NCBI GenBank assembly: GCA_033761915.1
Contig: JANRMC010000121.1
Span: 1 to 23,578 of the forward strand
Reading direction: 5' to 3'
Length of the DNA stretch: 23,578 nucleotides
Source of the DNA: JACMLD01 sp033761915
GTDB taxonomy: Bacteria > Bacteroidota > Bacteroidia > Chitinophagales > Chitinophagaceae
Part shown: piece by piece, positions 1-6,838 of the stretch
How the letters are laid out: each line of letters begins with the position of its first letter
Position numbering within the stretch: position 1 is the stretch's first letter
Program-made: the position numbers and the translations under genes
Notes under the pieces: generated by a model
What the model saw: the letters and a program-made list of their open reading frames with translations, nothing else
The model's database searches: none
Told to the model about the DNA's origin: nothing

Positions 1-112
1 ATGTCGATTTAAAACATTCAAGATTTTATATACTGAGTTAACTTTCGTTCACAAGTAAAGATGTGAGCCACCCTTTGGGGTAACTCATCACTTTAATTAT
101 TCCGTTACTTAA

Positions 113-811
113 TTAGTTGCCTAATTTTATTTTTAATCCACCTCTCAGGTTTAGTAAATCTCCGGATGCTGTTAGTTGGCCTTTTGTATCATTAGTGCCG
201 CTGCCATTATTATATAAAAAATCGTATTTATAAATACGAAACAGCCCTTTTAAATATTCTGCATTTGCTGTTATTGCAATGCGCTTAGATAGTTGGTATT
301 GCAATTTTACCCCCGTTTTAACACCAGCCATAATTCGGGTATAATTAACTGTACCTTCAATTATAGGTGTAAGAGAGCCGGTAGTAATATCCAAAAATAC
401 GCGGCTATATTCTAAATCATTTCTGAAAACATACCCTACATTAAGGCCCGCATAAGGGAAGACCTTAAATTTACGAGGCTTGTTTTTGGGGGCATAGCAA
501 AAAGCAAAGCCACCCTGTAAAGAAGCATAGGTCTCTGGAGTGGTAGAAGCATATTGACTGGTATTAAACTGGTGGTAATAGGGCGTAAAATAAAGTCCAA
601 AATCATAATCCCAATTTTTCTTGCGGGTTTTCTGTACTGTAAGACCTGCGAATGGGTAATAATTGTATCTGCCTTTTGAAAGCCCGTTAGCTGGGTCTTG
701 TATTTTAAATAAATACCAAGCCCTACCATATTCAATACTTATGGAGTATTGCGCTTTTAAACAGGTTGTTAAAAGAATAGTTAGAAAAACAAGTATAAAT
801 CTATTTATCAT
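113..811 (-). CDS. Secreted outer-membrane beta-barrel-like protein, function unknown
   Basis: I do not recognise a specific family. The 232-residue product begins with a clear Sec signal peptide (MINRFILVFLTILLTTCLKA, cut probably before QYS). After it come alternating polar/hydrophobic stretches rich in Tyr, Phe and Gly (for example YNYYPFAGLTV, DFGLYFTPYY, PYAGLNVGYVF, LNLRGGLKIKLG), which is the look of an 8-10 strand outer-membrane barrel. The last strand ends KIKLGN rather than in an aromatic residue. It is the last gene of the leftward block; its start is separated from the dehydrogenase upstream by repeat copy A. It could be a PorT-like or opacity-like barrel, but no motif decides this. 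The reading is AT-rich compared with the dehydrogenase next to it. Confidence 0.75.
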   Translation of the reverse strand: MINRFILVFLTILLTTCLKAQYSISIEYGRAWYLFKIQDPANGLSKGRYNYYPFAGLTVQKTRKKNWDYDFGLYFTPYYHQFNTSQYASTTPETYASLQGGFAFCYAPKNKPRKFKVFPYAGLNVGYVFRNDLEYSRVFLDITTGSLTPIIEGTVNYTRIMAGVKTGVKLQYQLSKRIAITANAEYLKGLFRIYKYDFLYNNGSGTNDTKGQLTASGDLLNLRGGLKIKLGN

Positions 812-883
812 TTTTTAATAGCAAAAGCGATGAAAGTAATTTATATAAAGCCTAATTGCTAACCGCTTATTGCAGCACAACTG

Positions 884-947
884 CTGAAGTGTGCGACGCA
901 AGGGCGCTGCTATGAAAAACAATGGCTGGTTACCCCACTATAAAAAT
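884..947 (+). repeat. Interspersed repeat, copy A
   Basis: Contains the core GTGCGACGCAAGG, then GCTGCTATGAAAAA, GGCTGGTTACC and CACTATAAAAAT. The distal end faces the dehydrogenase gene on the minus strand and overlaps it: read on minus, the CTATAAAAAT end supplies the last codons (PFL) and the TAG stop at 938-940. It also lies upstream of the barrel gene start. Confidence 0.85.
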
Positions 948-2020
948 GGCACATTAAAACGTTCTCCTAAATCAGTAAGGTCTTGCACCACGGCATTCAG
1001 TAAGGGGATACCATTTTGCAGGCGTGCTGCTTCGGCTTCCCGTTCGGGGTCGCCGGGTATTAATACTTTTTCTTGTCCGGCAATGGGCGTTGCGGTTCTG
1101 AAACGTTCTATCCACTGGTCCATATGTTGTTTAAAGTCGTCAGCTTTTCTGAACGCATCTATACGCATGGCGCCTAAAAAATGACCAATGCCTTTGCCCG
1201 GCATATTTTGTGGCATGGGCACATAAGCAGGAAAGGGAGGCACCCATGGCCCGTAATTAGCGCCGCTTAATACTGCTGAAAAAATATCTACCACGGCACC
1301 CAGTGCATAGCCTTTGTGGCTGCCATGTTCACGGTCTCCACCCAAGGGCAACAACGCACCGCCGCCTTTTAACTCATGCGGGTTGGTGGATGGGTTGCCG
1401 TCTTTATCCTGTATCCAGCCCTGCGGGGCTTCTAAACTTTTTCGTTGTAAAATTTCCAGCTTGCCATTGGCCGCTGTGGTGGTGGCAAGGTCGGCCACAA
1501 AAGGGGGTTGCTTGCCGGCCGGTATGGCCACACAAATAGGGTTGGTGCCCAGCATGCGCTCTGTTGAAAAAGTGGGAGCTACCAGGGCACTGGCATTGGT
1601 CATGGCGATACCAATCATATCTTTTTCTAAAGCCATCATGGCATGGTAACCGGCAATACCAAAATGATTGCTGTTGCAAACGCTTACCCAGCCGGTGCCC
1701 ACATTGGCTGCTTTTTCTATAGCTATTTTCATGGCAAAAGGCGCCACCACCAGGCCAAGGCCACTGTCTCCATCCACCACGGCGGTGGAAGGTGTTTCGT
1801 GCACTACTTTAATATGGGGAGTGGCATTTGCTCTTTTAGCTTCCCACAGACGCACATAACCACTCAGGCGGGCTACGCCATGAGAGTCGATACCCCGAAG
1901 ATCGGCGCTTAATAAAGTTTGTGTGGCTGTAGTGGCATGTTCCTGCGAACAGCCAATTTGCAAAAAAATATTTTTAGTAAACGCAGCTAATTGCTGGTAA
2001 GGAATGGTAATAGCGGGCAT
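938..2020 (-). CDS. Ldh2-family malate/L-lactate (ureidoglycolate-type) dehydrogenase
   Basis: A 360-residue NAD(P)-dependent 2-hydroxyacid dehydrogenase of the Ldh2/MDG2 fold, which is unrelated to classical Rossmann lactate dehydrogenases. Visible family marks are DSHGVARL with the probable catalytic His47, SNHFGIAGY (His119), the MLGTNPI segment near 157, and GSHKGYALG with His235 and Lys236. Length is normal. I start at ATG 2020 (MPAITIPYQQ); a longer frame opens at a TTG at 2035, but that TTG lies in the T-tract of the preceding terminator. The substrate cannot be decided from sequence: malate, lactate, ureidoglycolate and other 2-keto acids are all used in this family. It is downstream of yebC but separated from it by a strong hairpin, so it probably has its own promoter; TTTCTTTG just before the ATG resembles a -7 box but sits very close. 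Its stop codon lies inside repeat copy A. Confidence 0.9.
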   Translation of the reverse strand: MPAITIPYQQLAAFTKNIFLQIGCSQEHATTATQTLLSADLRGIDSHGVARLSGYVRLWEAKRANATPHIKVVHETPSTAVVDGDSGLGLVVAPFAMKIAIEKAANVGTGWVSVCNSNHFGIAGYHAMMALEKDMIGIAMTNASALVAPTFSTERMLGTNPICVAIPAGKQPPFVADLATTTAANGKLEILQRKSLEAPQGWIQDKDGNPSTNPHELKGGGALLPLGGDREHGSHKGYALGAVVDIFSAVLSGANYGPWVPPFPAYVPMPQNMPGKGIGHFLGAMRIDAFRKADDFKQHMDQWIERFRTATPIAGQEKVLIPGDPEREAEAARLQNGIPLLNAVVQDLTDLGERFNVPFL

Positions 2021-2034
2021 GTTGCAAAGAAACA

Positions 2035-2061
2035 AAAAGGCGGGGTTTTAGCCCGCCTTTT
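2035..2061 (-). terminator. Rho-independent terminator of yebC
   Basis: A perfect 10-bp stem, AAAAGGCGGG with CCCGCCTTTT, and a 7-nt loop. Read on minus it is followed by TTTTTGTTTCTTT. It sits in the 63-bp gap between the yebC stop and the dehydrogenase start. Confidence 0.85.
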
Positions 2062-2083
2062 ATTTTATTAGTTAAAGGGTTTA

Positions 2084-2806
2084 TTAACCCATGTTATGAA
2101 ACACTTTCTGTACATCATCGTCCTGCTCTAAACGTTCAATCAGTTTACTGATGTCTTCTGCCTGTGCATCGTTTACCGGTACGGTAGTGGTGGGTATCCA
2201 TTCCAGCTCTGCGCTGATAGGGGTTATATTTCTTTCTTCCAATCCTTTTTGCAGGTTGCCAAAATCTGCAAAGGCACAACGTAATACCAAAACAGTATCG
2301 CCATTTTCGCCACTGCCTTCGCCCATTTCTTCCAATCCTGCATCAATCAGTTCCAGCTCTAAATCTTCTGCACTTAAGCCGGCAGGGTTTAATTTAAACA
2401 CCCCCATTTTTTTAAACTGAAAGGCCACGCTGCCGCTGTTACCCAAGGCACCACCGCCTTTGTTGAAATGACTTTTAACGTTGGCCACAGTACGCACATG
2501 GTTATCGGTAGCGGTTTCAACCAGCAGGGCTACGCCATGCGGTGCATAGCCTTCGTATAAAATTTCATCGTAGTTAATCAGTTCTTTACCCTGGGCTCTT
2601 TTAATAGCCGCTTCCACACGGTCTTTAGGCATGCCCACGCTGCGGGCATTTTGAAAACAGCGGCGCAGGGCGGCATTGGTACCGGGGTCGGGGCCACCCG
2701 CTTTTACAGCAATTACAATTTCTTTACCAATGCGGGTAAAGTTTTTGGCCATTTTATCCCAGCGGGCAAACATCGAGGCTTTACGTACTTCAAAAATCCG
2801 TCCCAT
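2084..2806 (-). CDS. yebC: YebC/PmpR-family protein (TACO1-like)
   Basis: A 240-residue YebC-family protein. The N-terminus MGRIFEVRKASMFARWDKMA is the Bacteroidota form of the family start. The highly conserved block follows: FTRIGKEIVIAVKAGGPDPG, then NAALRRCFQNARSVGMPKDR and VEAAIKRAQGK, then YEGYAPHGVALLVETATDN and SHFNKGGGALGNSGSVAFQF. Members are known as DNA-binding regulators (PmpR type) or as ribosome-associated factors that help translate difficult proline-type motifs; which applies here is not visible. I choose ATG 2806. The frame stays open to a GTG/ATT-type start near 2878, but that 24-residue extension (MIATQRCCYEILKP and so on) is translated from repeat copy B and has no family counterpart. 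A good promoter at 2920-2947 gives a leader of roughly 105 nt containing copy B. Confidence 0.95.
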   Translation of the reverse strand: MGRIFEVRKASMFARWDKMAKNFTRIGKEIVIAVKAGGPDPGTNAALRRCFQNARSVGMPKDRVEAAIKRAQGKELINYDEILYEGYAPHGVALLVETATDNHVRTVANVKSHFNKGGGALGNSGSVAFQFKKMGVFKLNPAGLSAEDLELELIDAGLEEMGEGSGENGDTVLVLRCAFADFGNLQKGLEERNITPISAELEWIPTTTVPVNDAQAEDISKLIERLEQDDDVQKVFHNMG

Positions 2807-2826
2807 GAATCTGTTATTATTAGTTG

Positions 2827-2884
2827 TTTTAAATACCGGCTTTAGTATTTCATAGCAGCATCGTTGCGTCGCAATCACTTCATC
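2827..2884 (-). repeat. Interspersed repeat, copy B
   Basis: Read on minus: GATGAAGTGATTGCGACGCA, ACGATGCTGCTATGAAATAC, then GCCGGTATTTAAAAC. The core TGCGACGCAACGATG is intact, with one inserted base before it. The distal end faces the yebC start codon 20 bp away. It lies within the predicted yebC leader. Confidence 0.8.
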
Positions 2885-2919
2885 AGTTGTGAAATTGGCA
2901 GCTACCTGATACCGGGTGG

Positions 2920-2947
2920 CAAATTTAAGGAGATGGCAGTAAACAAA
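2920..2947 (-). promoter_or_regulatory. yebC promoter (Bacteroidota sigma-A type)
   Basis: On minus: TTTG at 2947-2944, 16-nt spacer, then TAAATTTG at 2927-2920, a full match to TAnnTTTG. The TTTG is the end of the T-tract of the upstream permease terminator. It predicts a start near 2913. Confidence 0.55.
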
Positions 2948-2975
2948 AAACCGCCCTTTTAAAAGGCGGTTTTTT
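2945..2975 (-). terminator. Terminator of the APC permease gene
   Basis: An 11-bp stem, AAAAAACCGCC with GGCGGTTTTTT, begins about 20 bp after the permease stop. T-runs on both sides mean it could work in either direction, but only the minus-strand gene needs it. Confidence 0.85.
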
Positions 2976-2993
2976 GAGTATTGTTGACAAGCA

Positions 2994-4487
2994 TTAAGAT
3001 TTTAGCTTACTGTTGTTTTTACCATACAAGAAATAAACCACTAAGCCAATTGCCATCCATGCAAAAGCAACGGTAAGGGTTTGTGTATCTAAACCAACAA
3101 TCATAGCCGTACAAATAATTACACCCAAGGTAGATACTACAGGTACTAGGGGTGTTTTAAAAGGACGCTCTGTATTGGGTTCTTTTTTACGCATAATCCA
3201 AACACCGGCACTTACCAGCACAAATGCAAACAAGGTTCCAAAAGAAGTAAGGTCTCCTGCCAGGTGGCCGGGCACAAATGCAGCAAATGCACCTACAAAA
3301 GCAAATAAAATCCAGTTTGATTTGTAGGGTGTTTTAAACTTAGGATGCAGGTCTCCAAAAACTTTAGGTATTAAACCATCATTACTCATGGTATAGAAGA
3401 TGCGGCTTTGTCCCATTAACATTACTAATATAACAGAAGAAAAACCCGCTAATATAGCCACGGTAACAGCGGTAGATAACCAGCCATAGCCCGTCATATA
3501 AGTAGAAATGGCGTAAGCCACAGAAGCTTCGCGGCCTTTTTCCGGATCAACAAAATCCTGCCAGTTAGCAACGCCGGTTAATACGTGGCCAAATAAAATA
3601 TAAAGAATAGTACATACTACTAAAGAACCTAAGATACCAATGGGCATATCTCTTTTAGGATTCTTGGCTTCTTGTGCGGCGGTTGATACTGCATCAAAAC
3701 CAATGAAGGCAAAGAATACAATAGCAGCCCCGCCTAACACACCGCCCCAGCCATGTTTATTCCAGCCGCTGTAATCTGCAATTACTTTACCGGCCTGATC
3801 TACCACGGCAGGTGTACCTTCTGGTATTAAATAAGGAGTATGATTTTCTGGTTTAATAAACTGCCAGCCCAATGCTATAAATAAAAGAACGATAGCCACT
3901 TTAACAAATACAATGATAGCATTTACAAAAGCACTTTCCTGTGTTCCTTTTATTAGTAAAAGGGTTAACAATAATAAAATAACTAACGCGGGGGCATTAA
4001 GAATACCTGAGTGAGTAACACCTGCACTGTCTGTAAAACTTTCAAAGGGAGAGTGGCACCACTCGTATGGTATTCGCCCATCAAAGAGTTTATTCAAATA
4101 CTCACTCCATGCAATAGAAACGGTTGCCGCACCTAATGCGTATTCCATAATTAAGGCCCAGCCAATAATCCACGCTATCAATTCACCCATGGTAACATAA
4201 GAGTATGCGTATGCACTACCCGCAATGGGTATCATGGCAGCAAACTCAGCATAACACAAACCAGCAAAAGCACAACCTACCGCCGCTACAATAAAAGATA
4301 ATGTAACACCAGGTCCGGCGGCCTGGCCGGCAGCAGCAGCAGTTCTTACAAATAAGCCGGCACCAATAATGGCACCAATACCCAGTGCAACCAGGTTGGT
4401 GGCACCCAGGGTTCTTTTAAGCCCCTTTTCTGAATCAGCCGCTTGTGACAGTAAAACGTTCAAAGATTTTTTACGGAACAAACTCAT
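2994..4487 (-). CDS. APC-superfamily amino acid permease (CAT-like)
   Basis: A 497-residue polytopic inner-membrane amino-acid transporter. After a soluble N-terminus (MSLFRKKSLNVLL, LKRTLGATNLVALGIG) comes the APC signature GIGAIIGAGLFV in TM1. The conserved Glu/Ala helix EFAAMIPIAGSAYAYSY (TM3) and FFAFIGFDAVSTAAQEAKNP (TM6 to its loop) follow, with about 12-14 hydrophobic helices in all. This pattern fits the cationic amino-acid transporter branch (YfnA/YhdG-like), though the substrate is a guess. Start: an in-frame ATG-less extension reaches 4613, but the promoter boxes at 4537-4566 put transcription start near 4530, so ATG 4487 is right. It is divergent from the cation symporter at 4674, with both promoters in a 186-bp gap, so the two uptake systems could be co-regulated. 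Confidence 0.93.
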   Translation of the reverse strand: MSLFRKKSLNVLLSQAADSEKGLKRTLGATNLVALGIGAIIGAGLFVRTAAAAGQAAGPGVTLSFIVAAVGCAFAGLCYAEFAAMIPIAGSAYAYSYVTMGELIAWIIGWALIMEYALGAATVSIAWSEYLNKLFDGRIPYEWCHSPFESFTDSAGVTHSGILNAPALVILLLLTLLLIKGTQESAFVNAIIVFVKVAIVLLFIALGWQFIKPENHTPYLIPEGTPAVVDQAGKVIADYSGWNKHGWGGVLGGAAIVFFAFIGFDAVSTAAQEAKNPKRDMPIGILGSLVVCTILYILFGHVLTGVANWQDFVDPEKGREASVAYAISTYMTGYGWLSTAVTVAILAGFSSVILVMLMGQSRIFYTMSNDGLIPKVFGDLHPKFKTPYKSNWILFAFVGAFAAFVPGHLAGDLTSFGTLFAFVLVSAGVWIMRKKEPNTERPFKTPLVPVVSTLGVIICTAMIVGLDTQTLTVAFAWMAIGLVVYFLYGKNNSKLKS

Positions 4488-4536
4488 AAAGTAGTTGTTG
4501 GTTAACAAATAAATAGTGAAAAAATAATACGAGTTG

Positions 4537-4566
4537 GAAAGATAAGGATTTTGTAATACCAGCAAA
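4537..4566 (-). promoter_or_regulatory. Promoter of the APC permease gene
   Basis: On minus: TTTG (4566-4563), an 18-nt spacer, then TATCTTTC (4544-4537), which matches TAnnTTTG except the last base. The leader is about 43 nt to ATG 4487. This settles the permease start. Confidence 0.55.
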
Positions 4567-4673
4567 CTAAAAGATTTGACCGGCGGCGCCACCTGACCAT
4601 TTTGCCTCAACAACCCTGTGGCACCGTTTGCCTTTAATACTTATATTGCAACCTTATTATATAATCACTCTCA

Positions 4674-5933
4674 ATGAAAAAGAATAAGTTAACCCTGTAT
4701 ATTTTGCTGGCAATGGTCCTGGGTATTGGAGTGGGCTACATTGTACATATCAATGCTTCCTCTGAATTTATTGCGAGTTTTTCTACCAACATAAAACTCC
4801 TCAGCAAAATATTCATACGCCTGGTGCAAATGATAATTGCTCCGCTGGTGTTTAGCACTCTGGTGGTGGGCATTGCCAAACTGGGCGACTTAAAAGCCGT
4901 TGGCCGCGTAGGGGGTAAAGCCATTCTCTGGTTCATTACCGCATCGCTGGTTTCTTTATTAATAGGCATGTTGCTGGTAAATACTTTTGAGCCTGGTAAA
5001 ACCATCGATCTTTCGCAGGCAGATATGGCGGGTCTTAAAGATCTGCAGGGCAAAACCACCGAGTTCTCATTAGAAAAATTTGTAGAGCATGTTATACCCC
5101 GCAGCTTAATAGAAGCTATGGCCACCAACGAAATTTTACAGATTGTAATTTTCTCTATTCTCTTTGGTGTGGCCGCTGCCGCCATGGGCGATTATTCAAA
5201 GCCCGTGGTTAAAGCATTGGATGTGGCCTCGCACATCATTCTTAAAATGGTAAACTATGTAATGAACTTTGCACCACTGGGGGTGTTTGGTGCCATTGCT
5301 GCCGTGGTAGCCACCAAGGGGCTGGGCATCTTTAAATTTTACCTGGTTTATTTTGCCTACTTCCTGTTGGGCATTGCCGTGCTTTGGCTGGTACTTATTG
5401 CTGTGGGTTATTTAATATTAAGAAGCCGCACGCCAGAACTGTTGCGCCGCATTGGCAATCCCTTACTCATTGCCTTTAGCACCACCAGCAGCGAAGCCGT
5501 GTTTCCTAAACTGAAAGAAGAATTAGAACGTTTTGGTTGCAAAGACCGCATTGTTTCGTTTATACTACCGCTGGGTTATAGCTTTAATTTAGATGGCAGC
5601 ATGATGTATATGACCTTTGCCAGTCTGGCCATTGCGCAAGCCTATGGCGTGCATTTAGATTTGGGTACGCAGCTAACCATGCTATTGGTATTAATGCTAA
5701 CCAGCAAAGGTATTGCCGGTGTGCCCCGTGCCTCGCTGGTGGTGGTGCTGGCCACTTGCGCCATGTTTAAAATACCCGAGGCCGGTGTGGCGTTAATATT
5801 GCCGATAGATCATTTTTGCGATATGTTCAGAAGTATGACCAATGTGCTGGGCAATGCCCTTGCTACCAGTGTGGTAAGCAAGTGGGAGGGAGAGTTGCAA
5901 AACGGTAGCGAGCCAGTTGCCCAAGAAGTATAA
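4674..5933 (+). CDS. Dicarboxylate/amino acid:cation symporter (DAACS family, GltP/GltT-like)
   Basis: A 419-residue member of the glutamate/aspartate/dicarboxylate symporter family (EAAT fold). Visible marks: an N-terminal membrane block with IFIRLVQMIIAPLVFSTLV; the hairpin-1 serine motif here written AFSTTSSEAVFPKLKEEL; the TM7 motif SFNLDGSMMYMT, equivalent to NMDGT; and hairpin-2 SKGIAGVPRASLVVVLAT followed by the TM8 segment LPIDHFCDMFRSMTNVLGNA. These line the cation and substrate sites. The AVFPKL version, without the classic SSSAATLP, suggests dicarboxylates or neutral substrates as well as glutamate. The start ATG directly opens MKKNKLTLYILL. The stop at 5931-5933 abuts repeat copy C1, and no hairpin terminator other than that repeat was seen. 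Confidence 0.93.
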   Translation: MKKNKLTLYILLAMVLGIGVGYIVHINASSEFIASFSTNIKLLSKIFIRLVQMIIAPLVFSTLVVGIAKLGDLKAVGRVGGKAILWFITASLVSLLIGMLLVNTFEPGKTIDLSQADMAGLKDLQGKTTEFSLEKFVEHVIPRSLIEAMATNEILQIVIFSILFGVAAAAMGDYSKPVVKALDVASHIILKMVNYVMNFAPLGVFGAIAAVVATKGLGIFKFYLVYFAYFLLGIAVLWLVLIAVGYLILRSRTPELLRRIGNPLLIAFSTTSSEAVFPKLKEELERFGCKDRIVSFILPLGYSFNLDGSMMYMTFASLAIAQAYGVHLDLGTQLTMLLVLMLTSKGIAGVPRASLVVVLATCAMFKIPEAGVALILPIDHFCDMFRSMTNVLGNALATSVVSKWEGELQNGSEPVAQEV

Positions 5934-5986
5934 GTATGTAGCCAGCCGTGGTAATGCTATTAAGCATCGTTGCGTCGCACACTTCA
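5931..5986 (-). repeat. Interspersed repeat, copy C1
   Basis: Read on minus: CTGAAGTGTGCGACGCAACG, ATGCTTAATAGCATTACCAC, GGCTGGCTAC. The distal end touches the stop codon of the symporter. It forms an inverted pair with C2, 60 bp away. Confidence 0.88.
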
Positions 5987-6046
5987 GAATTTGATATTTT
6001 AATTTTCTGATTCTAAATTTCAAATCTCAAATCATAAATCCTAAGG

Positions 6047-6109
6047 TTGATGTGTGCGACGCAACGATGACGCCATGAAAAACCAATGCTGGCACCCACT
6101 ATAAAAAAT
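6047..6109 (+). repeat. Interspersed repeat, copy C2
   Basis: GTTGATGTGTGCGACGCAAC, GATGACGCCATGAAAAACCA, ATGCTGGCACCCACTATAAA. The distal end faces the DedA start at 6122. With C1 it bounds a 179-bp element whose 60-bp middle is very AT-rich and has no open frame. Confidence 0.88.
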
Positions 6110-6121
6110 AAATAATAAAAT

Positions 6122-6820
6122 ATGTTAGATCTTATTCTGTTGGATTTTCATTTTACGGATTTGTTACAACCGCAATGGTATATTCAAAATGGCGGGCTTT
6201 GGTTTGTATTGTTTGTAGTGTTTGCAGAAACGGGTTTGTTTGCCGGTTTCTTTTTGCCCGGAGACTCGCTGCTGTTTGTTACCGGCATTTATAGTAACGA
6301 TATGATTAAGCAGGGTTTGAAATTTGATACCGGCAGCGATTTTTTAAATATGATGATTGTGGTGCTGCTGGTAACACTGGCCGGTATTATTGGTAATTAT
6401 GTGGGGTATTGGTTTGGCCGCAAAAGTGGTCCGGCCCTGTATAACCGCAAGGATACTTTTTTGTTTAAGCAAAAATACTTGCAGCAGGCCCGCGATTTTT
6501 ATGAGAAGAACGGAGGCTTTACTATTGTAGTGGCCCGCTTTGTACCTTTTGTAAGAACCTTTGCCCCCATAGTAGCCGGCATAGTGCAAATGGATTATAA
6601 GCGCTTTACCTTTTACAATGTTATTGGGTGTGTGGCCTGGAGTTTTTCTATGATTGCAGCCGGGCATTACCTGCAAAAATTATTTATGAGCCAGTTTAAT
6701 TTTGATTTAACCAAGCACCTGGAAATAATAGTGCTGGGTATTGTACTGGTATCTACCTTGCCTATAATATTTAAACTGCTTAAAAACCGCCGCGAGGAAA
6801 AGCAGAAAAAAGCCTCTTAA
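6122..6820 (+). CDS. DedA-family (VTT domain) inner-membrane protein
   Basis: A 232-residue polytopic protein of the DedA/SNARE-associated family. These proteins act in membrane homeostasis, and several are lipid (undecaprenyl-phosphate) flippases. Marks in order: ETGLFAGFFLPGDSLLFVTG with the conserved F-x-PGD re-entrant motif; GNYVGYWFGRKSGPALYNR; YEKNGGFTIVVARFVPFVRT with the key Arg residues; FAPIVAGIVQMDYKRFTFYN; and a Trp-containing GCVAWS before the last helices. The C-terminal tail is very basic (KNRREEKQKKAS). It leads a group with the MFS gene (18-bp gap) and GT9 gene (29-bp gap). Repeat copy C2 lies just before the start. A link to envelope building is suggested by the GT9 neighbour and by family knowledge, not shown. 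Confidence 0.93.
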   Translation: MLDLILLDFHFTDLLQPQWYIQNGGLWFVLFVVFAETGLFAGFFLPGDSLLFVTGIYSNDMIKQGLKFDTGSDFLNMMIVVLLVTLAGIIGNYVGYWFGRKSGPALYNRKDTFLFKQKYLQQARDFYEKNGGFTIVVARFVPFVRTFAPIVAGIVQMDYKRFTFYNVIGCVAWSFSMIAAGHYLQKLFMSQFNFDLTKHLEIIVLGIVLVSTLPIIFKLLKNRREEKQKKAS

Positions 6821-6838
6821 AATTTTACCTTTTGCTAT

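Noticed and set aside
884..2884. Copies A and B as a cassette pair around dehydrogenase and yebC
   Set aside because: Their cores point outward, opposite to the E/F and G/H pairs, and they share no private core variant.
4627..4648. TTTG and TATATTG as promoter of the cation symporter
   Set aside because: The spacing is only 11 nt and the -7 box lacks one T.
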